64,000 bases of DNA from Streptomyces sp. SirexAA-E (GCF_000177195.2 NC_015953.1:1426001-1490000), one strand, 5' to 3'; numbered from the stretch's first letter, positions 50,606 to 59,518 are shown. A program made the numbers and translations. The notes: generated by a model from the letters alone, not told the origin.

Positions 50606-52132
50606 TCAGGCGCCGGTGCGGAAGGCGGTGACGTGCGCGTGTCCGGCGGGTCCCGTCCCGGCCGGTGCGGTGGCGAAGAGGCCCAGCAGGGCGCCCACCC
50701 ACCGCCGAGGTGTGGCGGCGAAGACCTGGCCCGAGGGCCGGAAGCCGTCGCCGGTGTCGGCGTGGAAGCGGCAGCGGGCGCCCGCGGTGACCTCGATGCG
50801 GAGCGTCGCCTTCCCGCCGGGGGCCGGCCGGGGGTGTGCCGCGTCCCGTTCGTGTTCGGCGACCCCTTCGGCGTGGCGGTGCACGAGCAGGGGCGAGCCG
50901 TCCGGTCCCGCCTCCAGGCCGATCCAGCTGAACGCGTCGCCCAGCACGGCGAGTCCGGCGTTGGCGCCGGGCACGGCGCTGTCCAGGGCGAGGTCCACCT
51001 CGACGGTGAACTCCTCGGCCGGCAGCCGCTGGACCAGGACGTTCGGCAGCACCCGCAGGTCGTGGGCGTACGCGGTCGGTACGCAGGCAAGCCACAGCCC
51101 GTCCCCGTCGTGTTCCTTCGCCCATCCGGGTCCCGGGTCGGCCGTCCACTGCCACTGCCCGCCGTGACGGCCGCCGGGGAAGTCGTCGTCGAAGGCCGGT
51201 GCCGTCACGGGCTGCTCGGGGGCGGCGGGCTTGCGGTGGACGGACACGGGCTCGCCCGCGTCGCCGATGACCGGCCAGCCGTCCTCCCAGCGCATCGGCT
51301 GGAGGTGGACCACCCGCCCGTACGCGCCTCTGGACTGGAAGTGCAGGAACCAGTCCTCACCGGCCGCGGTCCGCACCCAGCCGCCCTGGTGGGGGCCGTT
51401 GACGTCGGTGCGGCCCTGTTCCAGGACGACGCGTTCCTCGTACGGTCCGAAGAAGTCGCGGGAGCGGAAGGCGCCCTGCCAGCCGGTCTCCACGCCGCCG
51501 GCCGGGGCGAGGATCCAGAACCAGCCGTCGTGGCGGTAGAGCTTGGGGCCTTCGAGGGTGAACCAGCCGGGGAGGGTGTCCCCGTCGATCAGCGTGGTGC
51601 CCTCGTCGAGCAGCTCACGCCCGTCGGGGCTCATCCGGTGGCCGGTCAGCCGGTTCTTGACGCCGGAGCGGGACTTGGCCCAGGCGTGCACGAGGTAGGC
51701 CTCGCCGGTCTCCTCGTCCCACAGGGGGCAGGCGTCGATGAGGCCCTTGCCCGCCTTGACCAGGTGCGGGGCGGTCCACGGCCCTTCGACGCGCTCGGCG
51801 TTGACCTGCTGGACGCCGTGGTCGGGGTCGCCCCAGAAGATCCAGAAGCGCCCGGCGTGGTGGCGTATCGAGGGCGCCCAGACCCCGCAGTCGTGGCGGG
51901 GGACGACGAAGTCGGAGGCCGGCTCCAGCCGGTCCAGGGCGTGGCCGACCAGCGTCCAGTTGACCAGGTCGCGGGAGTGCAGCAGGGGCAGTCCGGGGAA
52001 CCGGCCGAAGCTGGAGGCGGTGAGGTAGTGGTCCTCGCCGACCGTCACCACGTCGGGGTCGGACCAGTCGGCGTTCAGCACCGGGTTCCGGTAGGTGCCG
52101 TCGCCGAGGTCGGCGGTCCAGGGCCGTTTCAT
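50606..52132 (-). CDS. GH43-family glycosidase with C-terminal beta-sandwich domain
   Basis: 508 aa, ATG at 52132 overlapping the DUF6807 stop. No signal peptide, so cytoplasmic. Five-bladed propeller: catalytic base Asp25 in YRNPVLNADWSDPDVV, modulator Asp in KGLIDACPLWDEETGEAYLV, acid Glu in FTLEGPKLYRHDGWFW. The second domain (about 330-508) is the concanavalin-like module of GH43 xylosidase/arabinofuranosidase-type enzymes. In this operon an alpha-L-arabinofuranosidase, beta-galactosidase or beta-xylosidase acting on imported oligosaccharides is plausible. Confidence 0.9.
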   Translation of the reverse strand: MKRPWTADLGDGTYRNPVLNADWSDPDVVTVGEDHYLTASSFGRFPGLPLLHSRDLVNWTLVGHALDRLEPASDFVVPRHDCGVWAPSIRHHAGRFWIFWGDPDHGVQQVNAERVEGPWTAPHLVKAGKGLIDACPLWDEETGEAYLVHAWAKSRSGVKNRLTGHRMSPDGRELLDEGTTLIDGDTLPGWFTLEGPKLYRHDGWFWILAPAGGVETGWQGAFRSRDFFGPYEERVVLEQGRTDVNGPHQGGWVRTAAGEDWFLHFQSRGAYGRVVHLQPMRWEDGWPVIGDAGEPVSVHRKPAAPEQPVTAPAFDDDFPGGRHGGQWQWTADPGPGWAKEHDGDGLWLACVPTAYAHDLRVLPNVLVQRLPAEEFTVEVDLALDSAVPGANAGLAVLGDAFSWIGLEAGPDGSPLLVHRHAEGVAEHERDAAHPRPAPGGKATLRIEVTAGARCRFHADTGDGFRPSGQVFAATPRRWVGALLGLFATAPAGTGPAGHAHVTAFRTGA

Positions 52133-52956
52133 GCGGTGGCCACCTTGCGGGCGTACGCGGCGGCGGTGTCCCGGTCGAGCCGGCCGTCGGCGACGACGGT
52201 GACGATCCGGCGTACGACGGTGGCCCCGGCGGGCACGGGCAGCCGCCGGCCGGCGGCGAGGGAGGAGCCGACCCCCGGGTACTCGGTGGTCCGCACGAAC
52301 CACGGGTCGCGGCGGGTCTCCTCGGTCGCCCCGGCGAAGACCAGGGTCCAGCCGTCACCGGTCAGGGCCAGCCAGTCGGCCGTCCGTCCGTGCACCGCCT
52401 CCTCGCCGTCGAGGGTCCCGGTGAACACGGCGGGGGCTGCGGGCTCCTTGGGGGCGCGCCAGAAGAAGCCGCCGTATCCGGCGCCGGGGCGGCCGTTGGT
52501 GGCGGGGCTGCCGATGGACAGGTCGCTCTCGCCGCGGTTGGTCAGCGAGAAGGAGAGGTCCAGTGCCCAGGCGGTGTCGGTGAGTGCGACGACGGCCACC
52601 GTGCGGTGTTCGCGGAGCAGCTCGGTGCCGTCGGCCTCCCAGCCGAGCTCCTGGACGAAGCCGTCCGGGTCGCGGAGCTTCCAGCCGAGGTGGCGCTGTG
52701 TCCCGTGGTTGTCGAGCGCGGTGGGGCCCTGGTCGCGGACGAAGGTGCGCCCGCCCCAGAAGTTGTACCCGGCGACGTCGGGTACGGCGACGCAGGCGCC
52801 CAGGTGGTGCGGGTGGTCGGCGGGGCGTTCCTCGGTGACGGGGGTCCCGGCGAGGGTGGTGACGGGGTGGAGGTAGGGGCGGGGGCCGTGCTCGGGCGCG
52901 TAGGTGTAGCGGCCGACGGGGCGGCCGGCGCAGCTGAGGAGTGCGGTGGTCGTCAT
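52129..52956 (-). CDS. DUF6807 (PmoA-like) family protein
   Basis: 275 aa, coupled on both sides by ATGA overlaps. The family marks are ERPADHPHHLGACVAVPDVAGYNFWGGRTFV (His-rich), DNHGTQRHLGWKL and GGFFWRAPKEPAAP. The proteins are annotated as methane oxygenase-like, which is misleading; the function is unknown and the fold is probably a galactose-mutarotase-like beta-sandwich (inference). It usually travels with Gfo/Idh/MocA oxidoreductases, as here. Confidence 0.85.
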   Translation of the reverse strand: MTTTALLSCAGRPVGRYTYAPEHGPRPYLHPVTTLAGTPVTEERPADHPHHLGACVAVPDVAGYNFWGGRTFVRDQGPTALDNHGTQRHLGWKLRDPDGFVQELGWEADGTELLREHRTVAVVALTDTAWALDLSFSLTNRGESDLSIGSPATNGRPGAGYGGFFWRAPKEPAAPAVFTGTLDGEEAVHGRTADWLALTGDGWTLVFAGATEETRRDPWFVRTTEYPGVGSSLAAGRRLPVPAGATVVRRIVTVVADGRLDRDTAAAYARKVATA

Positions 52957-54140
52957 GGTGTGCTCACCTCGCGGGGTCGCGCCCAGGAGGCGCCCAGTTC
53001 GGAGAAGAGGGTGAGGGTGTCGGCCCCGGCGGCGACGGTGGCGTCGATGCCGCGCACGACGCGCCGTACACCGCTGCCGCTGTCGGCGGGCCGGGTGTAC
53101 CAGGCGTCCCGGGGCAGGGCGGTGGGCTCGGGGGCGGTGCGTACGGCTTCGACGACGCGCATGAAGGCGCCGGTGCGCTCGGGGGGCACGAGGAGCGCGG
53201 TGCCCCGTGCCAGGTGGTCGACGAGGTTCTCCAGGAGGTCGGTCCGCCCGTGCACGGCCTCCTCGGGCCCGTGTCCGGCGCGCTGGACCAGGACCCGGTC
53301 CTGCTTGTACCAGAAGGTGACCCGGCCGCGTTCGCCGTGGACGATCACGTACGGTTCGCCGGCCTCTTCGGCGCAGAGGGTGACGGCGGTGGTGACCGGA
53401 AGGCCGTCGGTGGCGGTGACGCGGACGCAGCTGGTGTCGTCGGCCTCGATGTCGTGGGCCCGGAACAGCTGGGTCTCGACGGACGCCACGTCCTCGGCGC
53501 GTCCCCGGTCCGCGAGTTCGAGGGCGGTGGCGACCGCGTGGGCCAGCGGGTTGGTGAGGACGCCGTCGACGACGTCGGTGCCGCCGAGCCTGCGGCGCCC
53601 GGCCCAGGGCGCCCGCCGGAAGTAGGCGTCGTCGCGGACCCAGGCTCCGGCGGCGCCGATGCCCCGCAGTGCGCCGATGGCCCCGGAGCGTACGAGGTCC
53701 TTGACGGCGGGCACCGCGTGCGAGCCGAAGGACTGGAAGCCGACCTGGCAGGCGATGCCCGCCTCCCGTACTCCGTCGGCCATCCGTGCGTAGTCGGCCC
53801 AGGTCGCGGCGGGCGGCTTCTCCAGGAGGAGGTGGACGCCGCGGGCCGCCGCGGTCAGGGCCAGGTCCGTGTGGGTCGGGATGGGGGTGCAGATGACGGC
53901 GGCGCGGGCCCCGGTGGAGTCCAGGAGGGCCCCGAGGTCGGCGGACTGCTCGGGCATCTCACCGGCGAAGGCGGCGAGTTCGTCGTCGGTGAGCGGCTGG
54001 AGTTCGCAGACCCCGGCCAGCCGGACCAGGCCCTGGTGCTGGAGGCGGCGGATGTTGGCGAGGTGCCAGCGGCCGTGTCCGCGGGCTCCCGCGAGGACGA
54101 TCGGCAGGGGGGTGGTGGCGTGTGCGGGCATGTCCGTCAT
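52953..54140 (-). CDS. Gfo/Idh/MocA-family NAD(P)-dependent oxidoreductase
   Basis: 395 aa, ATG at 54140 overlapping the permease stop. Rossmann start PIVLAGARGHGRWHLANIRRL, then VICTPIPTHTDLALTAAARGVHLLLEKPPAAT with the conserved EKP lysine, and QVGFQSFGSHAVPAVKDL. The C-terminal substrate domain has GGTDVVDGVLTNPLAHAVATALEL. It probably oxidises or reduces a sugar or sugar acid released by the GH43 enzyme. Sits between permease and DUF6807 genes in one operon. Confidence 0.9.
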   Translation of the reverse strand: MTDMPAHATTPLPIVLAGARGHGRWHLANIRRLQHQGLVRLAGVCELQPLTDDELAAFAGEMPEQSADLGALLDSTGARAAVICTPIPTHTDLALTAAARGVHLLLEKPPAATWADYARMADGVREAGIACQVGFQSFGSHAVPAVKDLVRSGAIGALRGIGAAGAWVRDDAYFRRAPWAGRRRLGGTDVVDGVLTNPLAHAVATALELADRGRAEDVASVETQLFRAHDIEADDTSCVRVTATDGLPVTTAVTLCAEEAGEPYVIVHGERGRVTFWYKQDRVLVQRAGHGPEEAVHGRTDLLENLVDHLARGTALLVPPERTGAFMRVVEAVRTAPEPTALPRDAWYTRPADSGSGVRRVVRGIDATVAAGADTLTLFSELGASWARPREVSTP

Positions 54141-55048
54141 CCCTTCACGGCGCCGGCGCTGAAGCCGGTGACGAGCCACTTCTGGATGAAGGCGAAGACG
54201 ATCACCACGGGGACCGCGGCGATCACCCCGCCCGCGGCCAGCGCCCCCAGGTCGACGCTGTCGGCGCCGATCAGGGTGTTGAGGCCGACCGGGATCGTCT
54301 GCTTGTCCTGTTCGCTGAGGAACATCAGGGCGAACAGGAAGTGGTTCCAGCTGTGCACGAAGGCGAAGGATCCCACCGCGATCAGCCCGGGGCGCAGCAG
54401 CGGCAGCACGACCGCGCAGAAGGCCCGGAAGCGGGAGCAGCCGTCGACCCAGGCGGCCTCCTCCAGGGTGACCGGGACGTTCTTGATGAAGCCGCTGATC
54501 AGGATGATCGACAGGGGGAGCTGGAAGACGGTCTCGGCGATGACCACGCTGACCAGTGAGTTGATCAGCTGGAGGTTCTTGAAGATCTCGAAGAGCGGTA
54601 CGAGCATCAGCGCGCCCGGGATGAACTGCGAGCAGAGCAGGGCCAGCATGAAGCCGCCCTTGATCTTGAAGTCGAAGCGGGCGAGCGCGTAGCCGCCGGC
54701 CAGGGCGACGAGGGTGGTGGCGATCAGGGTCGCGATGCCGACGATCATGCTGTTCTGGAAGAAGAGGCCGAAGCTGCGCTCGTTCCAGACCTTGGAGAAG
54801 TGCTCGCCCGTCATGGGCCAGGGCACCAGTGAGGTGGATCCGGCCGGCCGTACGGCGAACAGGAACATCCAGTAGAAGGGGATGAGCGTGAAGAGCAGGT
54901 AGATGCCGAGCGGCAGGTAGATCTGCCAGCGCGGTACGTCGTCGAAGGCGCGCTCGCGCCCGGTGCGGCGGGTGGAGGAGGGCGGCGGGGCGCTGGGGCG
55001 CGCCGCGTGTCCCGGGGCGCTGTTCTTCTCTGCGAGTGCGGCAGTCAC
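54137..55048 (-). CDS. ABC sugar permease, MalG type (pectin cluster)
   Basis: 303 aa, GTG at 55048 overlapping the first permease. After a Pro/Ser-rich N-terminus of 40 residues come six helices starting IYLPLGIYLLFTLIPFYWMFLFAV. The EAA loop is TLEEAAWVDGCSRFRAFCAVVLPLLRPG and the MalG-like region is VHSWNHFLFALMFL. No ATPase gene is nearby. Confidence 0.93.
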   Translation of the reverse strand: MTAALAEKNSAPGHAARPSAPPPSSTRRTGRERAFDDVPRWQIYLPLGIYLLFTLIPFYWMFLFAVRPAGSTSLVPWPMTGEHFSKVWNERSFGLFFQNSMIVGIATLIATTLVALAGGYALARFDFKIKGGFMLALLCSQFIPGALMLVPLFEIFKNLQLINSLVSVVIAETVFQLPLSIILISGFIKNVPVTLEEAAWVDGCSRFRAFCAVVLPLLRPGLIAVGSFAFVHSWNHFLFALMFLSEQDKQTIPVGLNTLIGADSVDLGALAAGGVIAAVPVVIVFAFIQKWLVTGFSAGAVKG

Positions 55049-55983
55049 TTGTGGTCGCCTCCGAACTTGCTCAGGCGCAGATAGACGATCGAGCAGAAGA
55101 GGAGGATCACGAAGGCGACGGTGGTGAGCGCGGAGGCGTATCCGAAGTCGTGGCCCTCGATGCCTGTGTTGGCGACGTAGAGCGGGAGTGTGGTGGTCTC
55201 GCCGGCGGGTCCGCCTCCGGTGAGGGTGTAGAGCAGGTCGACGTTGTTGAACTCCCAGACCCCGCGCAGCAGGGTGGCGAGGATGATCGCGTCGCGCAGG
55301 TGCGGGAGCGTGATGTGGAAGAACTGCCGCATCCGGCCGGCGCCGTCGACCGCCGCCGCCTCGTAGAGCTCCTTGGAGACGGACTGGAGGTCGGCGAGGA
55401 TGAGGATGGCGAAGAAGGGGACGCCGCGCCAGAGTTCGGAGACGGTGGCCGCCCAGAACACGGTCCCGGTGTCGGAGAGCACCGAGGTGCCGTACTCGCC
55501 GATCCCGGCGTCCGCGAGGTAGCGGCTGAAGCCGGTCGAGGAGTTGTAGAGCAGGATCCAGATGGTGCTGGTCAGGACGCCGGAGACGGCCCAGGGCGAG
55601 AAGACCATGGCCCGGGAGATGCCCCGGCCGATGAAGGTCTGGTTGACGATCAGGGCCAGCGCGAGGCCGAGGGCGAGCTGGAGGGTGACCTGGGTGAAGA
55701 CCCACTGGGCGCTGAAGCCGAGCGTCGACCAGAACTGGTCGTCCTCGGTGAAGATCCGCTTGAAGTTGTCGAGTCCGGCGAAGCCGTTCCGCCACGGCTT
55801 GGTGACGTTGTAGTTCTGCAGGCTGTAGTAGAAGACGCTGATCACCGGATAGGCGATGAAGCCCAGCATCAGCAGGCCCGCGGGCGCGATCAGCAGATAC
55901 GGCAGGCGGCGGGGGCTCGCCGAGCGGCGCCGGGGCGCCTTCTCCTTGGGCGGCGGTGTGGCCACGGCTGCGGATTGGGCCAT
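55045..55983 (-). CDS. ABC sugar permease, MalF type (pectin cluster)
   Basis: 312 aa, ATG at 55983 with GGAGA upstream. Hydrophobic from PYLLIAPAGLLMLGFIAYPVISVFYYSL onward; EAA loop ELYEAAAVDGAGRMRQFFHITLPHLRDA. First gene of a run that continues through the second permease, oxidoreductase, DUF6807 and GH43 genes with overlapping ends, then the binding protein after 99 bp. An operator-like palindrome lies 62-75 nt upstream. Confidence 0.93.
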   Translation of the reverse strand: MAQSAAVATPPPKEKAPRRRSASPRRLPYLLIAPAGLLMLGFIAYPVISVFYYSLQNYNVTKPWRNGFAGLDNFKRIFTEDDQFWSTLGFSAQWVFTQVTLQLALGLALALIVNQTFIGRGISRAMVFSPWAVSGVLTSTIWILLYNSSTGFSRYLADAGIGEYGTSVLSDTGTVFWAATVSELWRGVPFFAILILADLQSVSKELYEAAAVDGAGRMRQFFHITLPHLRDAIILATLLRGVWEFNNVDLLYTLTGGGPAGETTTLPLYVANTGIEGHDFGYASALTTVAFVILLFCSIVYLRLSKFGGDHK

Positions 55984-56044
55984 GACGCGTCTCCGATCTC
56001 TGGGATGTGCGGGGAGGTGCTGGGGTGCCGTGTTCGGTGGGTGG

Positions 56045-56058
56045 TGCAAGCGCTTACC
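56045..56058 (-). promoter_or_regulatory. LacI/CcpA-type operator upstream of the transport operon
   Basis: TGCAAGCGCTTACC has the perfect core AAGCGCTT and resembles the general LacI-family site TGNAANCGNTTNCA. It is unlike the site of the galactan locus, and no lacI gene lies in this half of the window, so the regulator must be encoded elsewhere. Confidence 0.6.
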
Positions 56059-56115
56059 GCATGCCGTTCGGTATCCCGGACGAGGCGGTGCGCGGAATCC
56101 TGTTCGCCCTGGGGG

Positions 56116-57855
56116 TCAGCCCGCGTACGGGTCGGGCACTTCTCCCGGCCGGGCCAGGAAGGTGAAGTCGCATCCCGTGTCGGCCTGGGTGATCTGGTCC
56201 TGGTAGAGCGCCCCGTAGCCGCGCCCGTAGCGGGCGGGCGGCGGGGTCCAGGCGGCCCTGCGCTCCTCCAGCTCCTCGTCGGTGACGTCGAGGTGGAGCA
56301 GCCGCGCCTCGACGTCCAGGGTGACGAGGTCACCGGTGCGGACCAGGGCGAGCGGTCCGCCGACGAAGGACTCGGGGGCGATGTGCAGCACGCACGCCCC
56401 GTAGCTGGTGCCGCTCATCCGGGCGTCGGAGAGCCGCACCATGTCGCGTACGCCCTGCTTCAGCAGGTAGTCCGGGATCGGCAGCATGCCGTACTCGGGC
56501 ATGCCGGGCCCGCCCTTGGGCCCGGCGTTGCGCAGGACCAGCACGTGGTCCGGGGTGAGCGCCAGGGCGGGGTCGTTGATGGTGCGCTGCATCTCCTTGT
56601 AGTCGTCGAAGACGACGGCCGGACCGGTGTGGCGCAGCAGGTGCGGTTCGGCGGCGATGTGCTTGATGACGGCGCCGTCGGGGCAGAGGTTGCCGCGCAG
56701 CACCGCCACGCCGCCCTCCTCGGCCAGCGGGTTCCCGCGTTCCCGGATGACGTCGGCGTTGTGCACCAGCGCCCCCTCGATCTGCTCGCGCAGGGTGGTG
56801 TGCGCGACGGTCGGGCGGTCCAGGTGCAGGACGTCGGTGAGCCGGGCCAGGAAGCCGGGGAGTCCGCCGGCGAAGTGGAAGTCCTCCATCAGGTACCTCC
56901 CGCCGGGGCGGAGGTCGGCCAGGACGGGGACGGTGCGGGCGATGCGGTCGAAGTCGTCCAGGGTGAGCTTCACCCCGGAGCGGCCCGCCATCGCGATGAG
57001 GTGGATGACGGCGTTGGTGGAGCCGCCGAGCGCGAGCACGGTGGCGACGGCGTCCTCGTACGCGTCGGCGGTGAGGATCTTCGACAACGTCAGCTGCTGC
57101 CACACCAGTTCGACGATCCGGAGGCCGGACCGCGCGGCCATCCGGTCGTGCCCGGAGTCGACGGCCGGGATGGAGGAGGCGCCCGGCACGGTGACGCCGA
57201 GGGCCTCGGCGGCGGCCGTCAGCGTGGAGGCGGTGCCCATGGTCATGCAGTGGCCGGGCGAGCGGGCGAGCCCGTTCTCCAGTTCGCCCATCTCGCAGTC
57301 GCCGATGAGCCCGGCCCGCTTGTCGTCCCAGTACTTCCACATGTCCGTGCCGGAGCCGAGCACCTCGTTGCGCCAGTGGCCCGGCAGCATCGGCCCGGCG
57401 GGCACGAAGACGGTGGGCAGGTCCACGGAGGCGGCGCCCATCAGCAGGGCGGGGGTCGACTTGTCGCAGCCGCCCAGCAGCACGGCGCCGTCGACCGGGT
57501 AGGAGCGCAGCAGCTCCTCGGTCTCCATGGCCAGCATGTTGCGGTAGAGCATGGGGGTCGGCTTCTGGAAGGTCTCGGAGAGGGTGGAGACCGGGAACTC
57601 CAGCGGGAAGCCGCCCGCCTGCCAGACGCCCCGCTTGACGGCCTGCGCGCGGTCGCGGAGGTGGACGTGGCAGGGGTTGATGTCGGACCAGGTGTTGAGG
57701 ATCGCGACGACCGGCTTGCCGAGGTGCTCCTCGGGGAGGTAGCCGAGCTGGCGGGTCCTGGCGCGGTGGCTGAACGAACGCAGCCCGTCCGCGCCGTACC
57801 ACTGGTGGCTGCGCAGCTCCTCGGGGGCGATGCGGCGGCCCGTGTCCTCGGTCAT
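56116..57855 (-). CDS. IlvD/Edd-family sugar-acid dehydratase (arabinonate/galactonate type)
   Basis: 579 aa, ATG at 57855 overlapping the DapA-like stop. The three iron-sulfur cysteines are Cys62 (NTWSDINPCH), Cys130 (LLGGCDKSTPA) and Cys203 (SPGHCMTMGTAS). Spacings of 68 and 73 residues agree with what I remember of L-arabinonate and D-xylonate dehydratases. It removes water from an aldonic or aldaric acid to give a 2-keto-3-deoxy acid, which the coupled DapA-family enzyme would process. Exact substrate (arabinonate, galactonate, galactarate) unknown. Third gene of the gntR operon. Confidence 0.88.
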   Translation of the reverse strand: MTEDTGRRIAPEELRSHQWYGADGLRSFSHRARTRQLGYLPEEHLGKPVVAILNTWSDINPCHVHLRDRAQAVKRGVWQAGGFPLEFPVSTLSETFQKPTPMLYRNMLAMETEELLRSYPVDGAVLLGGCDKSTPALLMGAASVDLPTVFVPAGPMLPGHWRNEVLGSGTDMWKYWDDKRAGLIGDCEMGELENGLARSPGHCMTMGTASTLTAAAEALGVTVPGASSIPAVDSGHDRMAARSGLRIVELVWQQLTLSKILTADAYEDAVATVLALGGSTNAVIHLIAMAGRSGVKLTLDDFDRIARTVPVLADLRPGGRYLMEDFHFAGGLPGFLARLTDVLHLDRPTVAHTTLREQIEGALVHNADVIRERGNPLAEEGGVAVLRGNLCPDGAVIKHIAAEPHLLRHTGPAVVFDDYKEMQRTINDPALALTPDHVLVLRNAGPKGGPGMPEYGMLPIPDYLLKQGVRDMVRLSDARMSGTSYGACVLHIAPESFVGGPLALVRTGDLVTLDVEARLLHLDVTDEELEERRAAWTPPPARYGRGYGALYQDQITQADTGCDFTFLARPGEVPDPYAG

Positions 57856-58754
57856 ATGGACCACCCGGCGACCTGGTCGGCGACCTCGGCGCGCCGCGCC
57901 TCGGGCAGCACCCGGCTCGGGGCGCGCACGTCGCGGCGGCACAGGTCCAGCGAGGCCAGGGCCTCCTTGACCACCGTCACGTTGTCGGCGGACTGGCGGT
58001 CCGCGCGCAGTTCCTCGAAGCGGCGGATCTGCTCCCAGACCTTCATCGCCGCCGCGTAGTCGCCGGCCCGCAGCGCCTCCAGCATGGCCAGCGAGACCCC
58101 GGGGGCGACGTTGACGAGACCGGAGGTGAATCCGGTGGCGCCGGTGGCGAAGTAGGAGGGGGCGTACAGCTCGGCGAGACCCGCGATCCACACGAACCGC
58201 TCCAGGCCGGCGTCCCGGGCGAACGCGCCGAAGCGGGCGGCGTCCGGGACGGCGTACTTCACGCCGATGACGTTGGGGCAGCTGTCGGCGAGCTCGGCGA
58301 GGCGGTCGCCGGACAGCAGCGGGTTGCGGATGTAGGGGACGACCCCGAGCTCGGGGACGGCCTCGGCGATGGCCCGGTGGTAGTCGATCCAGCCGTCCTG
58401 CGAGACGTAGGGGTGCACGGGCTGGTGCACCATCACCATCTCGGCCCCGGCGTCCCTGGCGTGCTCGGCGGCGGCCACGGCGGTCGGTACGTCGTGGCCC
58501 ACACCCACCAGGACGGTGGCCCGGCCGGCGGCCTCCTCGACGGTCAGCTCGGTGACGGTGCGCCGCTCGTCGGGGGTCAGCGCGTAGAACTCCCCGGTGT
58601 TGCCGTTCGGGGTGACGATGCGGACACCTCCGTCGAGCAGCCGGCGCAGCAGGGCGCGGTGCACGAGGGTGTCGATGCCCCCGTCCTCGGTGAACGGGGT
58701 CACCGGGATCGCCACAACGTCTGCGAGGGCCGCCTTGAGCGGGGTGAGGTCCAT
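57852..58754 (-). CDS. DapA-family lyase/dehydratase acting on a keto-deoxy sugar acid
   Basis: 300 aa from ATG at 58754; a GTG at 58808 that overlaps the gntR stop would add 18 residues unlike the family. Barrel features: VVAIPVTPFTEDGGIDTL, TPNGNTGEFYALTPDE, VVPYIRNP with Tyr141, and Schiff-base Lys166 in VIGVKYAVPD. This is the DHDPS/KDG-aldolase superfamily. Pairing with the IlvD/Edd enzyme suggests 2-keto-3-deoxy-arabonate dehydratase or a keto-deoxy-galactonate aldolase. Lysine synthesis is unlikely in this context. Confidence 0.85.
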   Translation of the reverse strand: MDLTPLKAALADVVAIPVTPFTEDGGIDTLVHRALLRRLLDGGVRIVTPNGNTGEFYALTPDERRTVTELTVEEAAGRATVLVGVGHDVPTAVAAAEHARDAGAEMVMVHQPVHPYVSQDGWIDYHRAIAEAVPELGVVPYIRNPLLSGDRLAELADSCPNVIGVKYAVPDAARFGAFARDAGLERFVWIAGLAELYAPSYFATGATGFTSGLVNVAPGVSLAMLEALRAGDYAAAMKVWEQIRRFEELRADRQSADNVTVVKEALASLDLCRRDVRAPSRVLPEARRAEVADQVAGWSI

Positions 58755-58804
58755 GCGGACTGGCCTTTCGTCGAGGTGCTGGTGGTTCGGGTCCAGCGGG
58801 TGGT

Positions 58805-59461
58805 TCACGCCGTGTCACCCCCGTCTTCGTCGTCGGGGAAGGCGCGGCGTACGAACGACGCGATGTGGTCGTGCAGAGCCCCGGCCGCGGCCGCCGCGTC
58901 GTCGGCGAGGGCGAGGGCGAGGATCTCGCGGTGTTCGGCGGCCTCGCGCTCCCAGGACGGGTTGGCGGACCAGGCGACGGTCGACACGAGGGCGGCCTGG
59001 TCGCGGATCTCGTCGAGCATCCGGGCCAGCAGCGGGTTCCCGCAGGGCAGGTACAGCGCCCGGTGGAAATCCCGGTTGGCCAGCGACCTGTCCGCCTTGT
59101 CGATCGCCGAGTCGGCGCGTTCCAGAGCCTCCTGGGCCGCTTCGAGCGAAGCCCTGCGGGTGATGGAACGGCGCAGCGCCTCGGGTTCCAGGAGCAGGCG
59201 GACGTCGTACACCTCACGGGCCATGGCCGCGTCCACGAGCCGCACCGTCGCGCCCTTGTACTGGCTCATGACGACCAGCCCCGTGCCGGCGAGCGTCTTC
59301 AGCGCCTCGCGTACCGGTGTCTTCGACACCCCGAACTGCGCGGCGAGTTCGGTCTCCACGAGCGCCTGGCCCGGTCTCAGCTGTGCGGTGAGGATGGCGT
59401 GCTTGATCGCCTCCAGCACGTACTGGGTCCGGGACGGGATCGGGGCAGGCGCAAAGGTCAT
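58805..59461 (-). CDS. GntR-family regulator (FCD subgroup)
   Basis: 218 aa, ATG at 59461. The winged helix TQYVLEAIKHAILTAQLRPGQALVETELAAQFGVSKTPVREALKTLAGTGLV precedes an all-helical FCD domain (VYDVRLLLEPEALRRSI, NRDFHRALYLPCGNPLLARMLDEI, EHREILALAL) with the usual metal/ligand histidines. First gene of the gntR-dapA-ilvD operon, likely autoregulated through the palindrome at 59506-59518. Confidence 0.9.
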   Translation of the reverse strand: MTFAPAPIPSRTQYVLEAIKHAILTAQLRPGQALVETELAAQFGVSKTPVREALKTLAGTGLVVMSQYKGATVRLVDAAMAREVYDVRLLLEPEALRRSITRRASLEAAQEALERADSAIDKADRSLANRDFHRALYLPCGNPLLARMLDEIRDQAALVSTVAWSANPSWEREAAEHREILALALADDAAAAAGALHDHIASFVRRAFPDDEDGGDTA

Positions 59462-59505
59462 GGGTGCAGGGCTCTCGCATCTCGCGTATCGCGTCTCATA
59501 TATGA

Positions 59506-59518
59506 CGTACGAAGTACG
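59506..59518. promoter_or_regulatory. GntR-type operator
   Basis: CGTAC-GAA-GTACG, a perfect 5-bp-arm palindrome 45-57 nt before the gntR start codon, in a locally A+T-richer stretch. Confidence 0.55.

Noticed and set aside
48986..52876. 1296-codon rightward frame opposite the binding-protein and GH43 genes
   Set aside because: The opposite strand carries well-supported proteins with catalytic motifs; this frame is low complexity and has no ribosome site.
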